Shown in pieces: positions 1 through 5,829 of a DNA stretch of 11,390 nucleotides; the stretch's first letter is position 1, and every line of letters begins with the position of its first letter. A program made the translations under genes and the position numbers. The stretch comes from Desulfobacteraceae bacterium (GTDB lineage Bacteria; Desulfobacterota; DSM-4660; Desulfatiglandales; Desulfatiglandaceae). The stretch covers positions 1-11,390 of the forward strand of contig JAUWMY010000043.1 in NCBI GenBank assembly GCA_030612945.1. Reading direction: 5' to 3'. A model generated the notes under the pieces. The model ran no database searches. It was given only the letters and a program-made list of their open reading frames with translations, and had not been told where the DNA came from.

Positions 1-38
1 GAATCCATATCGTTTGCATGAAAATTGGACACTCGTAG

Positions 39-134
39 AATTTAGGTATTTAGGAATTCAGGAATTTAGGAATTGAAATATGAATCTTTTCCTTGTCTTA
101 ATCCCTCAATCCCTAAATTCGCAATTCCTCAATT
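39..134. repeat. 8-bp periodic repeat, inverted blocks
   Basis: The left block reads in 8-base steps: AATTTAGG (39-46), TATTTAGG (47-54), AATTCAGG (55-62), AATTTAGG (63-70), then a degenerate unit. The right block has the same step in the opposite sense: CCCTCAAT (103-110), CCCTAAAT (111-118), TCGCAATT (119-126), CCTCAATT (127-134). Positions 63-75 pair with 122-134 with one mismatch, so the whole could fold back on itself. It is not a CRISPR because there are no spacers. Confidence 0.65.
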
Positions 135-243
135 TGGCTCCGTATAGCCATTATGATGAGGATGGTGTCCAAAAATCGGACCTAGTTTTTAGATCAAATA
201 ACGAGGTCTGGAATCACTATCAAACACGCGTAGCAGCGCTGGG

Positions 244-267
244 ACCATCCCGCTACTGCGGGGTGGT
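244..267 (+). terminator. Strong hairpin, possible terminator
   Basis: A 10-bp stem (244-253 with 258-267, one G-T pair) closes a TACT tetraloop. A run of eight T follows at 286-293, about 18 bases after the stem, which is too far for a textbook intrinsic terminator. It could end a transcript entering from the left, or be a structure in the 5' leader of the kinase mRNA. The hairpin is seen; the role is uncertain. Confidence 0.35.
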
Positions 268-310
268 TTAAGGGAATATTTAAACTTTTTTTTGAGTTAC
301 GGAGTGTTCA

Positions 311-2872
311 ATGACCAAGCTCTATATTGTCAGCGGACCAATGGGGGGCACGTCCACCGAACTTAAAGATGGGGCCACCTTTATTGGAAGGGCTTCTGAC
401 AATGACATTCAAATTAAGGACCGTTCTATTTCAAGAAAACATGTAAAAATTATCAAAAAGGACGGAATATTACTAATTGAGGATTTAAAAAGTGAGAATG
501 GCACCTGGATTGACGGAGACCCGATAAAGCCCGGTTATGAGTTTGAGGTGGGAAAAGGGCTTCCCGTTTCCATCGGAGACACCGTGATTAGCCTGGGCAA
601 GGAATGCCCAAAGGATGGTGCGAATACAAAGTATTCCATAAACCTTTCGGAAAAGCTTAATGGGAGAAAGAAGAATCTTTCGTACAGGGAAAGGCGTATT
701 ACGAATAAAAGGGAACTGGAACTGATCTATGAGGTATCTTCCGCACTGATGCAGTCATTGGATATCAATGAAATATCCCAAAAAATTATGGATTCTCTCT
801 TCGACCGCTTTAGAAGAATAGACGGCGGAGCGATTCTACTAATTGATGACACCACCGGGAAACTCAAAGAAATAATAACCAGATCACGAGATAAAAGGAA
901 GAGTAATAAAAACAGCTACAGTCGGACTATAGTGGATCGAGTCATACGCGATGGCAAAGCAGTAATGATGTCAGATACGAGTCAGGAAGATGAGGAAAAT
1001 CTATCCGATAGCATCGTAAACCTTAAAATCAAATCCATAATATGTGTCCCCTTGATAAGTAAGTCGCAAACCCGGGGTGTTATCTATGTACACTCTGTCA
1101 GGGTGCCCGACGGCTTCCGGAAAGATGACCTCTTTTTCCTTACCGGATTGAGTTTTCCGGCGGCAGTGGCCCTGGAAAACGCGTTGCTCTATTCCAAAAG
1201 CAAGCGGGCCGAGGAGGCATTACAGACAGCTCGAGACGAGCTTGAAGAGCGTGTGGGAGAGCGAACAGCCGAGTTGTCAGATGCCAATGCGCTTCTACAG
1301 CAAGAGATATCGGAGCGCAAGCGCGCGGAGGAGGCGCTCCAGGAAACAAACAAATTTCTGAAAAACATACTGGACAGCTCTTCTTCCATTTCCATCATCT
1401 CGACCGATCTTGATTCAAACGTGTTATTCTGGAACAAAGGTGCTGAAAACATCTTTGGATACAAGGCTGAAGAAATCCTTGGTCGGCAAAAAATAGACAT
1501 CCTCTATCCGGATGATGAAACAAAGGAAGGTATACAAAAAATCAAATTATCAGTATTTTCAGATAATAAAGAATTATCCTTTGAGATAAGAGAAGTTACG
1601 AAAGACGGGCGCGAACTCTGGATTCATTCAACATTAACACCAAGATTAGATGAAAATGGTCAAATTGTGGGTATTCTCGGTATTGGAAACAACATTACCA
1701 AACGTAAACAGGCAGAGAAGGAAAAAGAGAAACTTGAAGGCCAACTTCAGCATGCGCAAAAAATGGAGGCTGTTGGTACGCTGGCCGGTGGCATTGCTCA
1801 TGATTTTAATAACCTGCTCATGGGGATACAGGGAAACGCTTCATTAATCCTTTTGGATGTTGATCCAGGCCATCCGCATCATGAAAAACTGAGAAACATT
1901 GAACAATATATTCAAAATGCGGCGGGCCTTACGAAACAGTTGTTAGGGTTTTCAAAAGGCGGAAAATATGAGGTCAAGCCGGTCAGTCTAAACGAGCTGA
2001 TAGAAAAAAGTTCTGAGATGTTCGGTCGCACGAAAAAAGAGATTAGTATAAACTCAAAATTTCAGGAGAACGTCTGGATCGTTGAAGCAGATCAAGGACA
2101 GATTGAGCAGGTCCTGTTAAATCTCTATGTCAATGCCTGGCAGGCCATGCCCAGTGGAGGCGAGCTGGATATTGAAACAGAAAACGTTACGCTTGATCAG
2201 GTATTTGTGAAGCCTTATGGTATCGAACCCGGCAGTTACGTGAAAATCTCTGTCAGCGATACAGGAGTGGGTATGGACAATGCAACTAAGCAGCGCATCT
2301 TCGACCCTTTCTTTACCACCAAGAAAATGGGAAGAGGGACCGGCCTGGGACTCGCATCTGCTTACGGCATCATCAAAAACCATGGCGGTATCATTAGGGT
2401 TGACAGTAACAAGGGTGATGGAGCCACTTTCAATATTTACCTACCGAGATCTCAAAAAGAACTCATAAAAGAAATTCAGGTGGCTGAAAAGTTCTTGAAA
2501 GGTGAGGAAACAATTCTTCTGGTTGATGATGAGGATATGATAATTGATGTTGGCAAGGCCATGCTGAACACCTTGGGTTACAATTTTTTCGTGGCCAGAA
2601 GCGGCAAAGAAGCCGTAGAAATCTATAAACAGAAACAGGATAAGATTGACATGGTTATATTGGATATGATTATGCCGGACATGGGTGGCCAGGAGACTTA
2701 TAATCATATGCATGGGATAAACCCTGATGTCAAGGTCCTTCTCTCGAGCGGATATAGTATCAATGACCAGACGAATGGTCTGTTGGTTAACGGTCACAAT
2801 GTATTTATCCAGAAACCCTTCAATATAAAACAGATGTCCGTAAAAATCAGGGAGGTTTTAGACAAGGGTTGA
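311..2872 (+). CDS. Soluble FHA-GAF-PAS hybrid sensor histidine kinase
   Basis: This 853-residue two-component sensor kinase probably phosphorylates its own receiver and possibly a partner. Domains in order: FHA at about 1-97 (GR 26-27, SISRKH 39-44, NGT 63-65), which normally binds phosphothreonine peptides; GAF at about 135-293; a coiled coil at about 297-347 rich in RAEEAL/ERKRAEE; PAS at about 350-465; a dimerisation and phosphoacceptor domain with His497 in GGIAHDFNNLL; a HATPase domain (N box around Asn609, DTGVGMD 651-657, GRGTGLGLA 675-683); and a receiver at about 734-850 with VDDED near 739-743, phosphoacceptor Asp785 and a KPF motif. There is no signal peptide or membrane segment, so it should be cytoplasmic and sense an internal signal or a protein. 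The ATG at 311 follows GGAG at 301-304 by 6 bases and starts exactly at the FHA domain. All catalytic residues are present. No separate response-regulator gene lies nearby. The target is unknown. Confidence 0.93.
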   Translation: MTKLYIVSGPMGGTSTELKDGATFIGRASDNDIQIKDRSISRKHVKIIKKDGILLIEDLKSENGTWIDGDPIKPGYEFEVGKGLPVSIGDTVISLGKECPKDGANTKYSINLSEKLNGRKKNLSYRERRITNKRELELIYEVSSALMQSLDINEISQKIMDSLFDRFRRIDGGAILLIDDTTGKLKEIITRSRDKRKSNKNSYSRTIVDRVIRDGKAVMMSDTSQEDEENLSDSIVNLKIKSIICVPLISKSQTRGVIYVHSVRVPDGFRKDDLFFLTGLSFPAAVALENALLYSKSKRAEEALQTARDELEERVGERTAELSDANALLQQEISERKRAEEALQETNKFLKNILDSSSSISIISTDLDSNVLFWNKGAENIFGYKAEEILGRQKIDILYPDDETKEGIQKIKLSVFSDNKELSFEIREVTKDGRELWIHSTLTPRLDENGQIVGILGIGNNITKRKQAEKEKEKLEGQLQHAQKMEAVGTLAGGIAHDFNNLLMGIQGNASLILLDVDPGHPHHEKLRNIEQYIQNAAGLTKQLLGFSKGGKYEVKPVSLNELIEKSSEMFGRTKKEISINSKFQENVWIVEADQGQIEQVLLNLYVNAWQAMPSGGELDIETENVTLDQVFVKPYGIEPGSYVKISVSDTGVGMDNATKQRIFDPFFTTKKMGRGTGLGLASAYGIIKNHGGIIRVDSNKGDGATFNIYLPRSQKELIKEIQVAEKFLKGEETILLVDDEDMIIDVGKAMLNTLGYNFFVARSGKEAVEIYKQKQDKIDMVILDMIMPDMGGQETYNHMHGINPDVKVLLSSGYSINDQTNGLLVNGHNVFIQKPFNIKQMSVKIREVLDKG

Positions 2873-2898
2873 CTGTTTCAGGGGGAGCATATATGCTC
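2869..2898 (+). promoter_or_regulatory. Candidate sigma-70 promoter with operator palindrome
   Basis: TTGACT (2869-2874) and TATGCT (2892-2897) are 17 bases apart, close to the sigma-70 consensus. A perfect 14-bp palindrome, GAGCATATATGCTC (2885-2898), covers the -10 box. The -35 box overlaps the stop codon of the kinase gene. This would let the two membrane-protein genes be transcribed independently, with a dimeric regulator able to block the -10 region. The motif is seen; promoter activity and a regulator are inferred. Confidence 0.45.
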
Positions 2899-2931
2899 TT
2901 TCATCAACCAGAAAATTAAGGAGGGGTAGAA

Positions 2932-3609
2932 ATGGATAAAGCTGAAGTCAAATTCGGTGAGTGGTTCGAAAAAGGATTCAATCTGTATAAAGAAAATCTC
3001 GGCACTCTTGTGCTGGCCTCGCTCATTGCCCTGGTAATCAGTGCTGTGACAATAGGGATACTGGCCGGACCCATGTTGGCGGGTATCATTCTGATTACCT
3101 TGAGCCTTTTCGATAAGACGGAGCCAAAACCCGAAGTTGGAAACGTATTTAAAGGGTTTGATTACTTCCTGAACTCCTTGCTCTTTGTGGTAGTCTGGGG
3201 AGCTGCCGTTCTCGTGGCATCCCTTATTCTTGCTCTCATCCCCTGTGTTGGACAACTGGCCTCCCTGTGTGTTGTTTATGTGGTTCAAACTTTCCTCATG
3301 TTCGGCCTCTTCCTCATCGTAGACAAACGTATGGAATTCTGGCCTGCGTCAATGGAGAGTTTCAACATTGTCAAAACCAATTTTTGGCCTTTTTTGGGCC
3401 TTTCAGTTGTCGCGAGTATTATCGGAAGTATCGGTGCCATTGCATGCGGAATCGGTATGGCTGTCACTGCCCCTATCCAGGTTTGTATCCTGACCGTGGC
3501 CTACCGCGATGTGTTCAGTGAGGTCGTAAAACCTGCCACTACCGTTGAAACGCCTGACATTGATACAGATGCAGACACAAACACTAACATTGAAGAAGAA
3601 CCGGAGTAA
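2932..3609 (+). CDS. Multi-pass membrane protein, unknown function
   Basis: I do not recognise a characterised family for this 225-residue protein. A short amphipathic N-terminus (FGEWFEKGFNLYKENLGTL) leads into hydrophobic segments at about 24-60, 85-132 and 150-195, probably five to six membrane helices. The tail at about 203-225 is strongly acidic, with Asp/Thr/Glu repeats and probably in the cytoplasm. The pattern of a short amphipathic start, paired helices rich in Gly/Ala, and 'PIQVCILTVAYRDVF' near the end recalls the broad DUF975/DUF4013-type and GDPD-membrane-domain-like proteins, but this is only resemblance. A strong Shine-Dalgarno GGAGGGG at 2920-2926 fixes the ATG at 2932. It lies 59 bases after the kinase gene and 9 bases before the next gene, so the two membrane proteins are probably co-expressed. 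Confidence 0.8.
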   Translation: MDKAEVKFGEWFEKGFNLYKENLGTLVLASLIALVISAVTIGILAGPMLAGIILITLSLFDKTEPKPEVGNVFKGFDYFLNSLLFVVVWGAAVLVASLILALIPCVGQLASLCVVYVVQTFLMFGLFLIVDKRMEFWPASMESFNIVKTNFWPFLGLSVVASIIGSIGAIACGIGMAVTAPIQVCILTVAYRDVFSEVVKPATTVETPDIDTDADTNTNIEEEPE

Positions 3610-3618
3610 CCCTTTCCA

Positions 3619-4092
3619 ATGGATTCTGCTGGAGAACGGCGAATTGGAGCCCACCATTCGCCGTTCTTGTCCTTTACCCGCCCTCGTTCCTACTGGGACG
3701 TGGTGGGGGCACATTTTCCCCTTGCCCTCGTGACAGGGATCGTTTTATTTGTGTCGAGGTGGATTCCAGGTAATCTCTTACCCTTAAGACCCTGCACATT
3801 TCTTCAACTGACAGGCTATCCATGTCCATTCTGCGGTTTTACCCGATCCTTCTGGGCCATATCTCATGGGGACTGGGCCTTTGCTCTGTACAACTCCCCT
3901 ATCGCCTGTCTGGTGTATGTCGCGGTTGTGATCGTGTTCGCGTGGAACGCTGCTGGTCTGCTGCTTGGTGTTAAAATTTCACGTAACCGATTCCTGCGGC
4001 TAAGGGCCGGTAGGGCTCGCTGGGCCATTGCTATTTTTTCTGTCTTACTTGCCCTGAACTGGGCCTACAGGCTGGGTATGGGTCTCAAATAG
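3619..4092 (+). CDS. DUF2752 family membrane protein
   Basis: This 157-residue protein has the DUF2752 signature: Cys59 in RPCTF, then CPFCGFTR at 69-76, followed by a membrane helix (about 85-110) and a third hydrophobic segment near 133-150. An N-terminal helix lies at about 34-47. The family is widespread in small inner-membrane proteins and has no agreed function; the cysteine pattern hints at metal binding or disulfide chemistry, which is inference. The start at 3619 is 9 bases after the previous stop codon, with GGAG at 3603-3606 placed rather far upstream (12 bases), so a later start near residue 28 cannot be excluded; the first 27 residues are poorly conserved-looking. It ends directly against a terminator-like repeat. 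Confidence 0.8.
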   Translation: MDSAGERRIGAHHSPFLSFTRPRSYWDVVGAHFPLALVTGIVLFVSRWIPGNLLPLRPCTFLQLTGYPCPFCGFTRSFWAISHGDWAFALYNSPIACLVYVAVVIVFAWNAAGLLLGVKISRNRFLRLRAGRARWAIAIFSVLLALNWAYRLGMGLK

Positions 4093-4095
4093 TTA

Positions 4096-4130
4096 GTGCC
4101 TGAACGAAAACCCCGTTCAGGCACGATTTT
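4096..4130 (+). terminator. Probable intrinsic terminator
   Basis: An 11-bp perfect stem, GTGCCTGAACG (4096-4106) with its complement at 4114-4124, closes a 7-base loop and is followed by GATTTT. It starts 4 bases after the DUF2752 stop codon and probably ends that operon. The left arm is also part of the terminal inverted repeat of the element at 4093-4240, so the terminator may have been supplied by a mobile element. Confidence 0.6.
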
Positions 4131-4157
4131 GGATTTTGGATTGCGGATTGCGGATTC
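4125..4157. repeat. 7-bp tandem repeat (GATTTTG/GATTGCG)
   Basis: Two GATTTTG units (4125-4131, 4132-4138) are followed by two GATTGCG units (4139-4145, 4146-4152) and a partial GATTC. The 7-base step is exact. Similar 7-8 base arrays occur in the other two non-coding stretches of the window (39-134 and 11095-11129). Confidence 0.7.
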
Positions 4158-4280
4158 AAAAAAGAAAGAAATTTCAATGAGTTTGAAATTTTCGGGTAAA
4201 ACTTGAAAACCATATTTCGAGGTTTTCGTTCAGACACTAATCCAGTCCATTTCACCGATTTACCACCATAACAAGTAACA

Positions 4281-4377
4281 TCTCAATAAATCCGGGCATT
4301 CTGAACGCCTCCCCCTTTTGCAAAGGGGGATTGAGGGGGATTTTTGTAACTCTTCTCAATAATTCGGGCGTTCACAA
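4281..4377. repeat. Dispersed hairpin repeat, copy 1
   Basis: The core is a hairpin: CCCCCTTT (4311-4318), loop TGC, AAAGGGGG (4322-4329), then ATTGAGGGGGATTTTT. A 23-base stretch (4314-4336) is identical to 11214-11236. The core is flanked by imperfect direct repeats, TCTCAATAAATCCGGGCATT (4281-4300) and a related stretch at 4354-4373 (CTCAATAATTCGGGCGTT). This kind of C5T3/A3G5 repeat is common between genes in environmental deltaproteobacterial genomes; that last point is general knowledge, not shown here. Confidence 0.6.
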
Positions 4378-4457
4378 CCGGATTAATGCCTTAAGCAAAT
4401 GACAATGGCTGTATTCTCTTTCGGAGTTTAGGCGTAAGCCTTTTATAAAATCCTTAC

Positions 4458-4500
4458 GGCCTGCCCTCCCCGTCCCGAGACCGGGACGGGATCGGGAGGT
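4458..4500. repeat. GC-rich palindromic repeat
   Basis: GGCCTGCCCTCC (4458-4469) leads into a 9-bp hairpin, CCCGTCCCG (4469-4477) with CGGGACGGG (4482-4490) around a 4-base loop, then ATCGGGAGG. The GC content is far above its AT-rich surroundings. The first 12 bases recur exactly at 11235-11246, where they begin a palindromic insert within the other dispersed repeat, so this is probably a separate small repeat family. Confidence 0.5.
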
Positions 4501-4690
4501 GCGACGTCCCGGGCCGCAGATATTATCGCTGCAATATTTACAAAGCTGAAGTGATAGAACATATGCATTGCGAATCAGGTCTGGGCCAGGGATAAACTCC
4601 ACCCGAACCTATTGAAAAATTACAGATTTTTTTGATATAGCCCTGATTTAATGAGAACTTACCATAAAAACATACAACCTCTTTGAATCA

Positions 4691-4734
4691 TATAATCCTA
4701 TCATTGTCAACCATATCAACTTTTTTGGTTGACA
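4691..4734 (+). promoter_or_regulatory. birA promoter region
   Basis: A perfect -10 hexamer TATAAT lies at 4691-4696, which would start transcription near 4703, exactly at the left arm of the BirA operator; its -35 region is weak. A perfect -35 hexamer TTGACA sits in the right operator arm (4729-4734), but no good -10 box is found 16-18 bases further on. Under either reading the operator would overlap the site RNA polymerase must occupy, fitting repression. Which promoter is used cannot be decided from sequence. Confidence 0.45.
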
Positions 4735-4736
4735 AT
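4703..4736. promoter_or_regulatory. BirA operator (biotin-responsive)
   Basis: ATTGTCAACC (4703-4712) and GGTTGACAAT (4727-4736) form a perfect 10-bp inverted repeat with a 14-base spacer. BirA operators in bacteria have the layout TTGTAAACC, a spacer of about 14-16 bases, GGTTTACAA. Here one position per arm differs (C for A and the matching G for T), symmetrically, as for a true dimer site. It lies about 66 bases before the first possible birA start, and the BirA encoded next to it carries the DNA-binding domain. The expected effect is repression of birA and the transporter gene when biotin is plentiful. Confidence 0.85.
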
Positions 4737-4801
4737 ACCAGAAGCGGATGTTACTTACGCACATTTATACAGTAAAATAACACTGAATTATTTTATGCGA
4801 A

Positions 4802-5827
4802 GTGATGCTGGATAAGTCCAAGTCTACTCAAACGTTGCAGAAGGCCAGTCAACCCATGTCCACAAAAAACCAGTTATTAGCGTTTCTAAAAGAAAGTATA
4901 GGAAATTGGATATCCGGTGAATCAATAAGCAGAAAAATGTCCGTTAGCCGGGCGGCCATTTGGAAACATATCCAGAAGCTGCGAGAAGATGGGTACGTTA
5001 TAGAATCGTCTCCGAAAAAAGGATATATTTTCAAGAAGGCTTCAGATCTACTTCTATCCAATGAAATCCGCGAAGGGCTCACTACAGAAATTTTTGGCAG
5101 AGGAGATATCGTTTACTTCAGTGAGACAGACTCCACCAATACAAGGGCAAAAGAGTTAGCGGATCAGGGTGCCCCTGAAGGAACAGTTATTGTATCTGAA
5201 AAACAGACAGACGGAAGGGGAAGGAAGGGAAGAAACTGGTTTTCTCCATCCCGGGAAGGAATTTACGTTTCCCTTATCTTGAGACCGGGCATATCTCCAG
5301 ACGAGGCGCCCAAAACGACCCTGTTGACCGCGGTTGCCGTGGCTGAAGCCCTCATTTCCCTGACGCTATTGAAGGTCAGTATTAAATGGCCAAATGATAT
5401 CCTCACTAACGGGAAAAAGATAGCAGGCATTCTTACGGAAATCAGGGCAGAGATTGATGCAATAGACTATATTATAGTCGGTTTAGGACTTAATATTAAC
5501 ACACAGGATTTCCCTGATGATATCAGAGAAAAAGCAACTTCGATTTTGATTGAAACGGGAAAGCACTTTTCAAGGGTCAGGGTTATAAGGGAATACTTAA
5601 GGCAGTATGAGAGGTATTACAAAATATTTGGGAGAATCGGTTTTGAGCCCATTTTAAAACGATGGAAAGAGCTTTCGAATATTATCGGACGGCAGATAAC
5701 AGTTGAGGCGACAGGTGCCAAGCATACAGGACAAGTCCAGGATATTGATAGAGACGGAGTTCTGATTCTCAAAGATAACGCAGGGAAATATCACAGGATA
5801 TTTTCCGGAGATGTCATATTGATGTAG
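4802..5827 (+). CDS. birA: Bifunctional biotin-protein ligase / biotin repressor BirA
   Basis: BirA makes biotinyl-5'-AMP and transfers biotin to the carrier lysine of carboxylases; with biotinyl-AMP bound it dimerises and represses biotin genes. An N-terminal winged helix-turn-helix lies at about residues 21-80 (GESISRKMSVSRAAIWKHIQKL), so this is the regulatory (group II) type. The ligase domain runs from about 100 to 290, with the biotinyl-AMP loop GRGRKGRNWFSP at 138-149 and KWPND at 195-199; a small SH3-like C-terminal domain follows. The first start is GTG at 4802, with ATG at 4805. ATG at 4856 (residue 19) gives a protein that aligns better with the usual N-terminus and has a distant AAGG upstream, so the true start is uncertain. 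The operator at 4703-4736 implies autoregulation. The next gene begins 2 bases after the stop codon. Confidence 0.95.
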   Translation: MMLDKSKSTQTLQKASQPMSTKNQLLAFLKESIGNWISGESISRKMSVSRAAIWKHIQKLREDGYVIESSPKKGYIFKKASDLLLSNEIREGLTTEIFGRGDIVYFSETDSTNTRAKELADQGAPEGTVIVSEKQTDGRGRKGRNWFSPSREGIYVSLILRPGISPDEAPKTTLLTAVAVAEALISLTLLKVSIKWPNDILTNGKKIAGILTEIRAEIDAIDYIIVGLGLNINTQDFPDDIREKATSILIETGKHFSRVRVIREYLRQYERYYKIFGRIGFEPILKRWKELSNIIGRQITVEATGAKHTGQVQDIDRDGVLILKDNAGKYHRIFSGDVILM

Positions 5828-5829
5828 AC

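Larger units (their letters stand above)
1..310. other. Non-coding leader region with repeats
   Basis: I see no credible gene in the first 310 bases. The region holds an 8-bp periodic repeat in two opposing blocks (39-134), an 8-bp inverted pair TTGGACAC/GTGTCCAA (25-32 and 165-172) that resembles insertion-sequence ends, and a strong hairpin at 244-267. An open frame at 80-271 runs across the repeats and lacks a ribosome binding site and any recognisable domain. The kinase gene starts at 311, preceded by GGAG at 301-304. Confidence 0.6.
4093..4240. mobile_element. MITE-like element with 20-bp terminal inverted repeats
   Basis: Positions 4093-4112 and 4221-4240 are inverted copies matching at 19 of 20 bases, beginning TTAGTG and ending CACTAA. 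The 148-bp interior has no coding potential. It contains a heptamer array (4125-4157) and two more hairpins: 4169-4177 with 4183-4191, and 4205-4211 with 4221-4227. A short non-coding unit with long terminal inverted repeats is what a MITE or REP-like element looks like. No clear target-site duplication is visible, so mobility is inferred only from the shape. Confidence 0.55.

Noticed and set aside
80..271. 63-codon open frame before the kinase gene
   Set aside because: It begins inside the 8-bp repeats, has no ribosome binding site, ends within a hairpin stem and shows no domain; probably chance.
1140..1500. Minus-strand open frames inside the kinase gene
   Set aside because: They are shadows of a well-supported gene whose domains and catalytic residues run without a break on the plus strand.
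4372..4602. Minus-strand 76-codon open frame in the large gap
   Set aside because: It runs through the GC-rich palindrome, which explains its Arg/Gly-rich middle; no ribosome binding site and no recognisable family.
4093..4801. Search for tRNA, riboswitch or small RNA in the large gap
   Set aside because: No cloverleaf, no known riboswitch core. The hairpins present are explained as repeats, a terminator and the BirA operator.
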